From assembly GCA_029961685.1 (NCBI GenBank), contig JARWKL010000042.1, positions 124,001 to 188,000 of the forward strand: a DNA stretch of 64,000 nucleotides. The letters are read 5' to 3'. Position numbers and translations under genes: made by a program. Position 1 is the first letter of the stretch. Every line of letters starts with the position of its first letter. The notes beneath the pieces were generated by a model that was not told the origin of the DNA, made no database searches, and saw only the letters and a program-made list of their open reading frames with translations. Below are positions 1-10,599 of the stretch, in pieces. This DNA comes from Aristolochia californica. Its lineage: Eukaryota; Streptophyta; Magnoliopsida; Piperales; Aristolochiaceae.

Positions 1-706
1 GAAATTTGTGATGATAGGATATTTCTATGGCTGCACAGAGGCTTGCAATGAATGTTATACAACATTGTGCAGGAAAATTGGAACCTTGCATAAAGTAGTT
101 TGTTTCGTCATCAATATTTGGAGATACCATTGTATAGAATGGTCAGCTCGACTACCATGATGTTATTTATGATTTATATGAATGCGCTCCTCACATTCTT
201 TCAGGCATCATTCCATACCTTATGGAAGAATTTTTGGTACCCATTCTAATCTCATACTTGTATCTTTGGTGGATTCAGAGTTATGACATCTAAAACGGAT
301 TTAGTCGATCTTTCTTGCAACTTCTTAAACTCTTTTTTCAAGATTATCAATCTGAAATGGTTTTCCTCCTAAATCTTCTTATATGTAGATAGATGAATTA
401 AATGTGAGTTTGAAAGCAGTAAAGCTACTTGGTGAACTATTTAGTTTGCCCGGACATGCTATCTTTGAAAGTTTTCAGCCTTTATTCTCTGAATTTTTGA
501 AGAGATTGACAGACGAACATGTGAAAGTTCGTATTTCTGTGATCGAGCATGTGAAAGATTGTATACTTTCCAATCCTTCACGAGCTGAAGCTCTTCACAT
601 AATTGGTAGGGAAAGTTTTCTACCCTTTGCACCATGTTTTTGTTGTAGAAAGATGGATCTTGTGGTGTTTATTGATTATTTATTTTGTACTTTTTTACCT
701 AGATGG

Positions 707-1222
707 TGTTACAATGTCGGACCCACCTGAGGACGTGGGATGCCAAGAAGAGTCCTCACCCAAGCTAGCACAAGTTAAGAAGATAAAAAGCACAAGCTGA
801 AATGAGTTAGAAGATTTGAAGATCAAGTGGGACCCACAAAGATACCACGAGCTGGCCTCCTCCCTTATTTCCACATTATTGAAGAAGAGTTATAGTTCAA
901 CTTATATTAGAACTCAATTAGATTGTGTTATCCTTTCATGATAGACTTATCTTAGAGAGTTAGAGTTGGAATTTAATTAGGAGATTTAAAGGTTAATTGT
1001 ATAAGGACTCTATCACTTCCTCTACTATAAATAGAGGTGTTGTAATTTGAAATTAATCAAGTTCTACAATTCTCTCTCGAGTAAATCTCTCTCTCTTTGC
1101 TTGTCACACACCTTGTTCCTCTTTTCTTCTTCTCTCTACCTGAGAGCCTTCTTCCTCTTTTCTCCCTTTTCTTTCTCTCTTCCCTTGCTCGGAATATTGG
1201 AAAATGGATCCTAAATTCAATA
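707..1222 (+). mobile_element. Solo LTR, Copia family TGTTACAATG, in a PDS5-like intron
   Basis: The element starts TGTTACAATG and ends CTAAATTCAATA, and is 516 bp long. It is flanked by the 5-bp duplication GATGG at 702-706 and 1223-1227. It lies in the intron between the exons ending at 605 and starting at 1239. A TATA-like CTATAAATAG sits near 1025, followed by a pyrimidine-rich tract, which is the usual layout of an LTR promoter and leader. The same insertion exists in copy 2. Its family also supplies the 3' LTRs at 12496 and 49619. Confidence 0.92.
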
Positions 1223-1693
1223 GATGGATATTTTCCAGCTGCCTTATCTGATAGGCTGTTAGACTATGATGAAAATGTTTGAAAGCAAGTTGTGGCCAAA
1301 ATTTATGATTTAGCTTGTCTCAAGTTGAAATCTATTCCAGCTAAGACGTCTAGACTTGTTGCAGAGCGCTTTTGAGACAAATCGATACTTGATCATTTTC
1401 TCTCTTTTCCTATTTGTTAGCTTCAGATGTTAATTTGTGGTAGATAACTCCTTTCCCAACATTTCAGTTCCTTGTCAAAAGGTACACTATGGAGAGTCTA
1501 GCTGAACTATATAGCGTCTATTGTTTAAAGTATTCTGATGGATCAGTCAATTCTGATAACTTTGATTGGATGTCGGGCAAGATATTGAGATGCCTCTATG
1601 ACAAAGATTTCAGGTATGTTCTTTGTTTTATTGAATTTAAATTGGATTTTTTTCTATTGTACTTACTTATTTCTGAACTTTGCCATAGAGGGA

Positions 1694-2107
1694 TGTTGAG
1701 TAGAGCCTAGTTCCATCCCAAAATGACTAACCAATTAGGAGGTCTATTGTTTAACCATATAACCCATTAACTTTACTTCCCATTTTCCAATGTAAGACTT
1801 TTCCCACTCGACACTCCCGCTCACGTCCAAACTTTACAAATAACTGGGGAGTACAAACTCCTACTTCATGGAGCCCATAATATACACTCATACCTCATAT
1901 GGAACCCACAACACAGAGGCAATTTAGGGAGCACAAATTGGGCCTCAGCCTACGCACACAACTTGCTTTGATACTACTATTGGGTGTTAGGATGAGTCTC
2001 TGGTTCCATCCCAAAATAACTAGCCACTTAGGAGGCCTACTGCTCAACCACATTAACCATTAATTTTTTTTGTCATTTTTCAATGTGGGACTTTTTCCCA
2101 CCCAACA
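1694..2107 (-). mobile_element. TRIM element (miniature LTR retrotransposon), copy 1
   Basis: Two direct repeats of 120-130 bp (1694-1813 and about 1978-2107) bound an internal part of about 165 bp. Both repeats carry GGTTCCATCCCAAAA-like and AATGTGGGACTTTTT-like segments, start TG or TA and end ACA. CTTTGATACTAC, the complement of an initiator-Met primer site, abuts the right repeat, so the element points to the minus strand. The TSD AGGGA is present at 1689-1693 and 2108-2112. It has no coding capacity. It lies in a PDS5-like intron and is shared with the other duplicate. Confidence 0.85.
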
Positions 2108-3193
2108 AGGGAAATATGGGTCTAGTTTGTGACACCTCTTTCAGTCTTATAAACCACAAAGATTTATCATCTCCCTATGTAACTTCTTTGTGCTCTTATA
2201 AACCACAGAGATTTATCATCTCCCTATTTAACTTCTTTGTACTCTTGTAGTAGTTGTGTTTTGTTCGAATTTTTTGCTTGGGCTGGTATGAGACAACTAA
2301 TGTCTTTGTAAAATCAGTTCAGTGACTTTATGCGGATATCATAGGTAAACTGACAACCTGTAAATTCACAAATAGTAATAGTGAAAATTGATGTTACAAA
2401 ACATCTTAAGAAAACTAGTCTTCTTTATTGATTCTCAGATTTGTAGTTGTCTTCGATTTTTAGTTAAAAATGTGATTGAGGGAATGGATGTTACCGAACA
2501 TCTTACTAAAACTAGTCTTCTTTATTGAATCTTTGATTTTCTAGTTGTCTTGGATTTTCTATTTTAATGTTATTAAGGAGAGTTTATTTTGGTGCATGTC
2601 AAAATTTGAACAAAATTCTGGTGTAAGAAAATGTTCAAAAAGAGATTTAAGTTACGAAGTTGAGTTCTTTTCTACTGTGTTGAAAAAAGTTCTTGTTTCA
2701 TAATTACTATATGAATATGAATGTCATTCAATCTGATAAATTTAGTTTTGATTTCAATCTAAATACAAGAATAGATGAAACTGATTTCAATCTATCTACA
2801 ACAAGTTTTCAAAGTCTATCTACCAAGATTTAATGAAAAGAACATGAAGAATAGTGTGTTCATTCTCCTTAGAGTATGTGATGTTTCTACCTTTCAATTG
2901 TGTGTTGAGTTTTGTGCCAATCTGGTTTGTGAGAAATAAAACCTCTTTTATTTAGTCCATCTCATGCTTTAGTAGTTAGGGGTTGCCCTCACGTGATTTC
3001 TCTTACAATTTAAAATGTGATAGCTTGAATTGGCAATTTGGGTTACCAATTTTTTGTGAAGCATTTGTGCCAGAGAGTTTCTCTTTCTGTAAATGGAGTA
3101 TGTTTTTAAGATATTTTTCTACATTCTATAGATCAGAGGCTATTGAGGCTGCTCTTTGTGGTTCCCTACTAGCATTTTAGTGAAAGATAAAGT

Positions 3194-3822
3194 TGTTGGA
3201 AGATGGGCTCAAGCCCACAATCTCAAAACTAGAAGCCCGCACGTCAAAGGAGTGGCAAATTGGTTATTTATGGTATGTTCCATAAGGATATCATGAAGAT
3301 GTAAATACATTGTCTTAGTATGTCTTTTAATCTATCGAGTTGTAACCCTAAGGCCTTTGTAACACTATAAATAAGAGCATTGGCTAAGAGGTTAGGCATT
3401 CAAGTCTTCTCTTCTCTTTGAGAAATTGCCCAACTACCCTCTCCTCTCCCTTGACGCATTCTCTCCTTCCCTTAATCCAAACTCTCTAACGTCCTTCTCC
3501 TTTCTCCCTCTTCTCTCTCTTCTCTCCTTCTTCTACCACGTTAACCTAGAGTCATTCTCATGGGGTCCTAACTTCTACATGTTATCAGAGGATGGAGGTT
3601 AGGATCCCTATTCAAGTAGTTATGTCATCCATTCAAGAAGTTTTTTTTTATAGGAGTTTTGCCATGAAGAGATAGGTAAAATCTTTTTTTTTTTTTTCAT
3701 ATTCTCTCTTTAGGGTTTCAATTTTTTTCCCTCTTCTTGAATTCTTGATTCACGTCAAGGCAAGATAATCTTCATAAACATTGTGAAGATTTGTCTTGTA
3801 TGACTAAGAGGATGTTGTAGTG
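3194..3822 (+). mobile_element. Copia 5' LTR and start of internal region, truncated by the duplication border
   Basis: The LTR (3194-3579) starts TGTTGGAAGATGGG and ends CTTCTACA, with a degenerate primer site TGTTATCAGAG directly after it. The left flank AAAGT (3189-3193) is the target sequence also seen around the complete element at 19987-31053. Only about 240 bp of internal sequence remain before the homology with copy 2 ends, so the rest of the element was lost or never duplicated here. Confidence 0.88.
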
Positions 3823-4162
3823 ATATTTGTTTGACTGGCCCGCAAGCGCACCCTCTAAGGCACAACCACCCTGAACTCTATTACAATTTACAGTCTAAAT
3901 GCCCCCAATCACTCCTCAACAATTTACACCATGCATACCCCCAATCTGAGACCTAAGTACAAGAACCAAAATTAGTTGGGAACTCGTGAAACAAAGAAAA
4001 GAAAGAGAAGATAAAACATATTCAAGAGAAATAAATTGAAGACACGGCAAACAATTTTCAGATAGATACAGAAAAGGGAAAGAAAAAGAAATTTTGTTTA
4101 GAAAGAGTTAAACGCATAAACAGGAATTCAAGTTTGCAGCTTGTGGGTAATCAGATTATTAC

Positions 4163-4291
4163 CTAAGATAGAACGAACACAACCAGAAGGATAATAGAAC
4201 TGAACAGGAATGGCCATAGAGAGCTGGAATCCTTGCCTCTTCTTGCAGCCCAGAATGTGTGCACCGTGAGACTTACGACCATGACCGCTTC
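4163..4291 (-). pseudogene. LIFEGUARD / Bax-inhibitor-1-like exon fragment
   Basis: Read on the minus strand, this is one open 129-bp exon starting after an AG acceptor. It has the motif VVSLTVHTFWAARRGKD followed by a hydrophobic run, matching what I recall of plant LIFEGUARD (LFG/BI-1 superfamily) membrane proteins, whose multi-spanning domain acts in ER or Golgi membranes in cell-death control. The final codon before the GT donor is TAG where the family would have a glutamine, so as read it stops at the exon end. I found no other LFG exon nearby. It may be one surviving exon of a decayed gene or a captured fragment. Confidence 0.5.
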
Positions 4292-4559
4292 CTATTTTGC
4301 AAAACATTCAACAGAAGAAGACCAGTTAATGTGATGGCAAAGAGCAGAAACTGCATCATAGCTAGTATTTCCCTTGATAAGATTTCTATGCATCATTTTT
4401 GTATACAATTAAAACAACAATGATCGTCGCCATACAGAAGGACTCTTTGTAAGGAGAATGAAGTTGATAGTAGAGATACAGGGGACGTGGAATTGCAAAA
4501 ATAGACAACAAAAAACTGGAATCAGAAACTGTTGTACGCGAGAAAAAATAGAGCCACAG

Positions 4560-5180
4560 AAACAAAATCCAGATGAAAATGTTTCCCACTCATTTTCTGA
4601 TAAACACAAACAGACGAAGAAAATAAAAAATAAAATCACAAAGACAACCAAAGATTAACAGAAAATGAAATATAATTACTGCCACAATGAATCAAAAACA
4701 GAATTAAAACCATACAAATTTTGGTAATCCTGGAACCATTTTCTTGTAAACACAAACAAATGATGAAAATGAAAAATAAAAATAAAATCACAAAGACGTC
4801 CAAACATTAACAGAAAATGAAATATAACAACTGCAATACAAAATGGCGGTCAGGGAATAATGAGAAGATAAAGAATTTGTGTTAATGCCACAATGAATCG
4901 AAAAGAAAACTAAAACCATAAAAAAAATCTCCAAATGAATATGCAATCGCGGAACCATTTTCTGATAAACACAAACAGACAAAGAAAATGAAAAATAAAA
5001 ATAAAATCACAAAGACGTCCAAACATTAATAGAAAAATCAAGATTATCGCAACTGCAATATAAAATGGCACGACGCAGGGATACCGTCAAAGAAGAAAGA
5101 AGAAGAGAAAGAATTTGTGTTACTGCTACAACTAATTGAAAAGATAATTAAAACCATAAATATTTCCTAATGAATAATAA
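4560..5180. repeat. Three degenerate AT-rich tandem units of about 200 bp
   Basis: Units near 4600, 4780 and 5010 each contain AAATCACAAAGACG-like text, AACATTAACAGAAAATGAAAT, ACTGCAATA and then GGAACCATTTTCTGATAAACACA. The open frames crossing it on both strands are low-complexity and have no coding look. It lies inside the same minus-oriented stretch as the LFG-like exon and may be intronic. Confidence 0.7.
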
Positions 5181-5384
5181 AATCCTGGGAAAGAAATCAA
5201 AGAAACAAGGTTAAGGTTAAAGGGAAAGAACTAACATATTGTTGTTTCAATCCGTAGACCACCGTTGTTGCGGATGAGAACGAGCTCCGACGAAGAAAGC
5301 CCATTGTGATCGTATTTTGTTAGAAAAACCGTAATCTTAAATCATAATCCAAAATTTTCTTCACGCCATAATATTAGGATTCGG

Positions 5385-5590
5385 GATACATACCTAGATC
5401 CATTCTGAAATTTCGTCTTTCTGCGGAATTACTGTGATAAACAGAAGAATGAAGAATGGTTTGATGATCTTCCTCAACTAAATCACCTTTATACCACTAC
5501 AGGACCGTCGTGACTCTTCCGGATGGGGAGAAGAGAAACCGTGTTCGATTTAGTGTATCGGGGACCACAAACCTGATGTTCTATTTATAT
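5385..5590 (-). other. Possible 5' exon of a minus-strand transcript
   Basis: On the minus strand a pyrimidine-rich leader leads to an ATG followed by GATCTAG and a consensus-like GTATGTATCC donor at about 5390. This looks like a short first coding exon, possibly of the gene that donated the LFG-like exon further down, but the residues do not match the LFG N-terminus as I recall it. From 5590 to 6030 I see nothing that I can name. Confidence 0.2.
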
Positions 5591-6032
5591 TGTTTAATTA
5601 GGGTTCCCATAATTCCCTAATTAAGACCATATGGGTATCTACTCAATTGGCCCATATTCATTCTTTAGCAGTCTATGGGCTTACCAAAATTAGACCAATT
5701 AATTTTAGCCCATATAATTGAATAAAATATGTTACCCAACTTAGGAAATGTGAGTTTCCTAACATATTTGTCTCCATCGGTCCGACGGGTGCTTGAAGAC
5801 TTGGAAACTCAGACCACCCCTAGTGTCTCTTCTTCTACATCACTTTCGTGTGCCTTGGCACCAGACGACACCGGCGGACCATCGTTGCCTGACAAGGACA
5901 CGACTTAACAAGAACAAAAACAGAGGAGGGAAAGGCGATTTTGGGGGAAGATGTGATGTGAGACTGCTTTATATAATAATTCCTACTTGGGTGGAACATG
6001 AAATGTGGCCCAGCCTAATTATGGCCCACATT

Positions 6033-7489
6033 AAGGGGGGGTTAGTCCCCCAAATGGATTTTTGAAGTTCAAGTTCATATCCAACATGAAGATCATGTCA
6101 GTCATGTACATGAAGATCATCTTCGCATTGGTGTTAGTGTTGACGACTTCATGTGCACTGGAAAACAGTTTCCAGTGTTAGTGCCCCAACATGAGAAAAT
6201 CATAAAAAACAAGAGAATCCCTAAACCCTTACAGTACACTTTATTGCTACGTAATCCTTAAACCCCAAATTAGGTAAAACAACAATTATTACTACACGAA
6301 TAAGTTATTTAATGTATAATTAAATATATTAATATATGTATTAATTTAATTAGATATTTTATTGTGCATTAATATGGTAATTACATGAGCCAATGAAATA
6401 TGCACATGATTAATTACAAATAATAAATAAAGAACGTTATAAATAACAAAAATGAAAGTAATACGTTGAGTTATTAATTTATTAATAACATATGATATAC
6501 TTTAACCTAAAAATAAATAATTGAAGAGAAAAAATTGATCTAATCATAACTTTAACGCACTATATATTTTTACATAATATATTTTATGTATTATTAATTA
6601 ATAATATATTATCAAAAATTTTAAAACCATTGGTTTAATTAACTATAGCAATCGGATAATTATGCCAAAATAATTTATCAAATATTTATTTTAAAAATAT
6701 TTTAATTATGACTATTAAATCACTATTTTAATATAGTAATTATAAAATAAATATATTAAATAAATAAATATAATTATTTTTATAAATCAAACTTATAAAT
6801 TAATGATTTTTATGACGTTTGTTTAATTTTTTCTAACTTAGGAAAAATTAAACCATCATAGTCTTCCTCAGCGGCGAGCCAGCGGGCAACGGCGACAATG
6901 ACAGGCCAGTGGGCAACAACGACAGCGGCGGGCAACGGCGACAATGACAGGCCAGTGGGCAACAGCGACAGCGGCGGGCAACGCCGATAGAGCCGACGCT
7001 GCGACGGTATGCCGAGAGGGAGAAGAGAGGGAGGCCGAGAATCTCTACAACAGATGCTCGACCTCTAGTGCTCTGCCACGGAGGTCGAGAAGGAGAGGAG
7101 AAGGAGGATGGCCGACCGGGGGGGAGAAGAGAAGCAGTCACCGAGGGAGGAAGGCCTCCCTCCCTCTCGACCTCCGTCGCAAAGCCTCTCGGTTTCCCGT
7201 ACTCTACAAAGGAGGTCGAGAGGGAGACCGGAGAGGGACGGTGGAGACGAGAGAGGGAGTAAAGAGCTCGGGGTGCGCCAGAGAGAGCTCCGCGCGTGAG
7301 TCATGTACATGATTCTCAAAATTGTGCGGAAAGCACTTTCCGCTGTTTACTCTTGGGACATGAACTCCTGAGTCATGGATGATCATGTACATGACATGAA
7401 GTTTGGCGCTCCCTAACGACATCAGGACATGAACTAAGTAATGTGCATGAAGATCATGTCCTGAGTCATGTTGACTAACCCCCCCAAGA
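6033..7489. mobile_element. Non-autonomous DNA transposon with GGGGGGGTTAGTC termini
   Basis: The left end reads GGGGGGGTTAGTC and the right end reads GACTAACCCCCCC, its inverse complement, about 1456 bp apart. CATGAAGATCATGTC recurs just inside both ends as a subterminal repeat. The interior is AT-rich (6200-6840), then GC-rich (6840-7290), with no transposase. The AT-rich part resembles that next to the Harbinger gene at 56260-56860. G-rich termini suit PIF/Harbinger, whose usual target duplication is a 3-bp TWA; the flanks (TTAA left, AAG right) do not show a clean duplication, so the superfamily is an inference. A relative begins at 8853. Confidence 0.65.
6886..6985. repeat. 46-bp GC-rich tandem repeat, about two units
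   Basis: GCAACGGCGACAATGACAGG followed by CCAGTGGGCAACA recurs after 46 bp. The surrounding 6840-7290 block is GC-rich and full of GAGAGGGAG-like purine runs, which produce spurious open frames on both strands. It is unlike the AT-rich neighbourhood and may be a decayed captured sequence. Confidence 0.75.
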
Positions 7490-8852
7490 ATTCTTTCTCA
7501 TAAATGTAATGGCCCCGTGGACGCAGGATCTCCCGTCATTAGAAAATTAAATTGATAAGAGAAAATTATTTTAAATTTTCAGAGTTGAAAATGTGAATTT
7601 GATTTTATAAAAAAAAATTATCATTTGAGACTGCTCACAAAATAATTAAAAAATGAATCCCAACTTTTAACAGTGATCCTACTAACATACAACAAATATG
7701 AAAATAAATTATTGGAAAAATATTGGTGTAATAAATTTTTATTATTTATTATTTTCATGGTTAATAACAAAAAAAAACATTTTTATTCTTTAATGTCAAT
7801 TTTCCTTAGATTCAACTTAATTCAATTGATTGTGATAATATTTACATTTTCCAACGAACGGAACTCAATTAAAAAGAAAAACTAAGAACCATCACCAAGC
7901 AAAAATAAATAAAAATAAATAAATTGTTATTGAACAAGTTTAAAACACACAAATAAAAAGAGAAGAAGACTTGGTGAAAAAGAGAAAATTAGCTCTCAAA
8001 AGTTGAACTTTGGAAAACAATGTAATCGAACTTTCCTATGCATAAAACAAAAAATGAATAGCTAAACTATAATAGAAAACCTGATTTGCTACACAGATGA
8101 ATCATCATCAATCAATGGATTTGAACGGGGGAGGAAGGAGCTTTATCATCCCCCCCTCCCCGCTCGCCCCTCCCATGGCATGTACTTCCCGCCAATGACA
8201 TGTCCAGATACGGAGGTCCGAGTTGCTTCTCATGAATTGTTTTGCCATTCCGACCTGGAAACGGTTAGGTAGTAGCCAGTCGAGGTGTGTCTGGAAGGTT
8301 TTGACATAGTTGAAGACGTAATCCCATCTCCGACTAGTTCAACCCAATAGATTGGTCTTTCAATTCATACATAATTTCGTCCAACTGATACACCATCGGG
8401 AGTGCCTCTATCGGAACAGTAGTGCAAATACTCTCTCAGGGTAACTTTGCATCCTTCTCTGCCCTTTCGAATGCACAGTTCCATATCTTGGCCTCCTTTC
8501 CAATTTACAATTTTGGTGTTAGAAATGAGAGGAAGAAAAACAACAAATTATAAACTAGGTCAATAGGTGGAAGAAATTAGGATAAGCCAAAATTGGGTAG
8601 ATGGTGGTGATCCTGGTGATAGCATTCTAGACATCCATAGAGTTGGCAAAATTGATAATATCCCATGGGCTCTTGAAGCCCATGAAAACCTTCCACCTAG
8701 TTTTATTTTTAATTCTTAAGTTACTTATCTTATTTTGTTAATTTAAAAATCTAAATAAAACTATATTAAGAAAGAAAGTCAAAATAGAGAAAAATAAAAT
8801 ATAGAAAGAAAAGGTGAAATTTATAAAGAAAAATGAACTTTAGAAATAATTG
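7490..8852. other. Unassigned AT-rich DNA
   Basis: 7490-8040 is AT-rich with no convincing gene. 8100-8520 is of more even composition, and on the minus strand has short open stretches (a frame reading DMELCIRKGREGCKVT near 8450-8500) interrupted by stops; I do not recognise it. 8740-8850 has AAATATAGAAAGAAA-like text similar to the minisatellite at 13080. Confidence 0.4.
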
Positions 8853-9162
8853 GGGGGTTAGTCAACATTTACAACTACTTCAACTTCATTTGAATGATCT
8901 AATTCAACTTGAACTTCAAGTTGGGTGTTAGTGTGGACGAGTGAGTGTATTGGAAAACAGTTTCCAGCGTTAGTGCCCCAAAATGAGAAATATAACCAAA
9001 ACAAGAGAATGAGTAACTACTAATAATATACTTAAATAGAACATATATACCTAAACACCAGATTAACCAAAACAAACATGATTACTATACTAATAAGTAA
9101 TCTAATGTAGAATTAAAAAATATTAATATACTTATTAATTAAATAAGATATTATATTAATTA

Positions 9163-9665
9163 TGTTAGGAATTAGATACCCTAGTTCCAAACTAATGAGT
9201 GCAATAATAATAAATGCCAAAGAAGGAAAAAAAGCATGAAAAACCATAACAAGATTTATACAGGTTCGCCTAAAGGTGAGACTATGTGCTATCTTCCGTT
9301 GCTACAGTAATCCACTATGAAGATAAAATACTTTACAAGAGAAATCACACACTTATAGGTGTTTCTTTCTAACCTCTCGGGCTGCAACTCGAGATGCTCC
9401 TCGGTATAAGATGATAAAACCCTAATAGCAACCCCCCTCAATTATAAAGAGAAAATTAAGGCAACTACATTATAAGAGTGAAATTCCCAAACTGCACTTA
9501 ATAAAATAACAGTTAATATAACGTGGACCGGGCAGGGGCTCTGCCTCCTACACCCCCAGGTGGAGGGTTTCCTGCCCCCCTTCCAACCCTCACACCGACC
9601 TAACCGCGCAGGTCGATCCATGACTAACTTAGCGTAGGGCATTAATTAGGCTCCACAACTAAACA
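9163..9665. mobile_element. Solo LTR of another family
   Basis: A 503-bp TG...CA sequence (TGTTAGGAATTAG ... CACAACTAAACA) is flanked by the perfect 5-bp duplication AATTA at 9158-9162 and 9666-9670. Removing it joins AT-rich sequence that aligns with the uninterrupted counterpart in the element at 6033 (AATTAG...TTGTGCATTAAT), which confirms insertion into the older DNA transposon. It contains ACAGGTTCG, common in plant LTRs. No internal region is present. Confidence 0.8.
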
Positions 9666-10210
9666 AATTAATGATTGCATTTTTTTTACATTAATACAAT
9701 AATTACGTGTAACAATTAATTGTGCATTGATTAATTACAAAAAACAATCCACTAATAATACTCTGATTTTTTCCTAAAATATCATGTAGTTTTAGTATCC
9801 CGACTCGAGGAAGTATTTAAAATTATAATTTCTAATTTTTTTATATTTTTTATTTAGTGTGTGTAGTCCATATTTATTTATATTAATATTATAAATTTTA
9901 ATTCAATTTATAAAAAATAAATAAAAGTTTATTTAATTGAAAATCAATTAAAATTGAGAATAAATAGAAGTATTTCTATCTTTATATGCTTCTATCCAAA
10001 ACTAACTCTAAGATTTCCAAACCCTCAACATTCTTCTGCTTCTCACCGTAAGAATCTGTCATTCGATGGCTCCTCATTTCTCTCAAAGTTGGTTCGTCTC
10101 TACACACAAAACACCTCTGGGTGGAGGTGAAACTCTTCAGGAGGGAGCCGGGGGAGGGGGGTAATTAAATGTACATTAAATCAATTAGCTCGGCCATCTG
10201 GATCTCCGCC

Positions 10211-10348
10211 ATGTCGAAGATGAAACACCTCCTTCGGAAGCTGCACATCGGCGGCAACATCTCCATCACCCTCTGCCTCCTCTTTGTCATCTTTTGTAGG
10301 TCAAGCATCGTCGTCGGCTTCTTTATTTTCCTCCATGGTGTCTACTAA
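10211..10348 (+). pseudogene. Captured N-terminus resembling an EDR1/Raf-like MAPKKK
   Basis: A 45-codon open frame begins MSKMKHLLRKLHIGG, which matches the start of plant EDR1/Raf-family (CTR1-related) protein kinases as I remember it. After GGN the frame becomes a hydrophobic non-homologous run and stops at 10346-10348, so only about 15 codons are recognisable. No kinase domain follows. Because it lies inside the GGGGGGTTAGTC element, capture by a transposon is the simplest reading; a chance remnant of a host gene is the alternative. Confidence 0.45.
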
Positions 10349-10599
10349 TTTTGGAGCTAGGATGGCTGACGGCGACGTAGAATTGAGAAGGAACGGGGTG
10401 GAGGCCGCGAGGGAGAAGAGAGAGAGGGAGGTCGAGAGGAGGGGAGTCGCGAGAGGGAGGCTGAGAGGGATAAGGGAGTGCAAGACGAAGAAGTCGAGAG
10501 GGAGAAGAGAGTGGGAGAGAAAGAAAAAAAATTCGGGAGGAAGAGGCGCATCCTGACAACTTCAAGTGGACGACTCGCAAAAAGGGGCGGATTCCGAAT

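Larger units (their letters stand above)
1..3193 (+). pseudogene. PDS5-like cohesin regulator pseudogene, copy 1 (partial)
   Basis: PDS5 proteins are nuclear HEAT-repeat regulators of cohesin and sister-chromatid cohesion. Recognisable exons lie at about 1-236 (LAMNVIQHCAGKLE), 389-605 (FQPLFSEFLKRLTD), 1239-1384 (RLLDYDENV), 1468-1613 (KILRCLYDKDF) and about 3127-3193 (IEAALCGSL); most keep GT/AG borders. Three exons have exactly the same length (217, 146, 146 bp) as in copy 2. The copy is dead: stops follow IK and TIV in the first exon and DENV in the third, an extra stop lies in ERF-stop-DKS, the donor at 1385 reads AT, and the IEAALCGSL exon is frameshifted. The gene starts left of the window. 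After 3193 it is cut by a Copia LTR and does not resume. Family assignment is from recalled plant PDS5 sequence and is strong; which paralogue it came from is unknown. Confidence 0.85.
1..3822 (+). repeat. Direct segmental duplication, left copy (partner 16718-20609)
   Basis: The stretch runs collinear with about 16718-20609, including exons, introns, a solo LTR, a TRIM and the start of a Copia element. Similarity stops abruptly after the shared GAGGATGTTGTAGT at about 3822 and 20607. The left border lies outside the window. The copies differ by many substitutions and small indels, for example a block of about 38 bases present only in the right solo LTR, so the duplication is not recent. Confidence 0.9.
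8853..10595. mobile_element. Second GGGGGGTTAGTC element, right end not found
   Basis: It starts GGGGGGTTAGTCAAC. It shares with the 6033 element the block around GGAAAACAGTTTCCAG, then GTTAGTGCCCCAA and a similar AT-rich stretch. It holds a solo LTR (9163-9665). Its distal part (10190-10590) is GC-rich with purine runs like those at 7010-7260 and includes an EDR1-like N-terminal fragment. No inverted right end is visible before Copia pol sequence begins at about 10600, so the right side was probably lost. Confidence 0.55.

Noticed and set aside
4386..4982. Minus-strand frames of 64-80 codons with hydrophobic stretches
   Set aside because: They read the AT-rich tandem repeat of about 200 bp and are its complements; no consistent start or motif.
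6848..7422. Several overlapping open frames on both strands in the GC-rich block
   Set aside because: They arise from low-complexity purine/pyrimidine runs and a 46-bp tandem repeat; no family motif in any frame.
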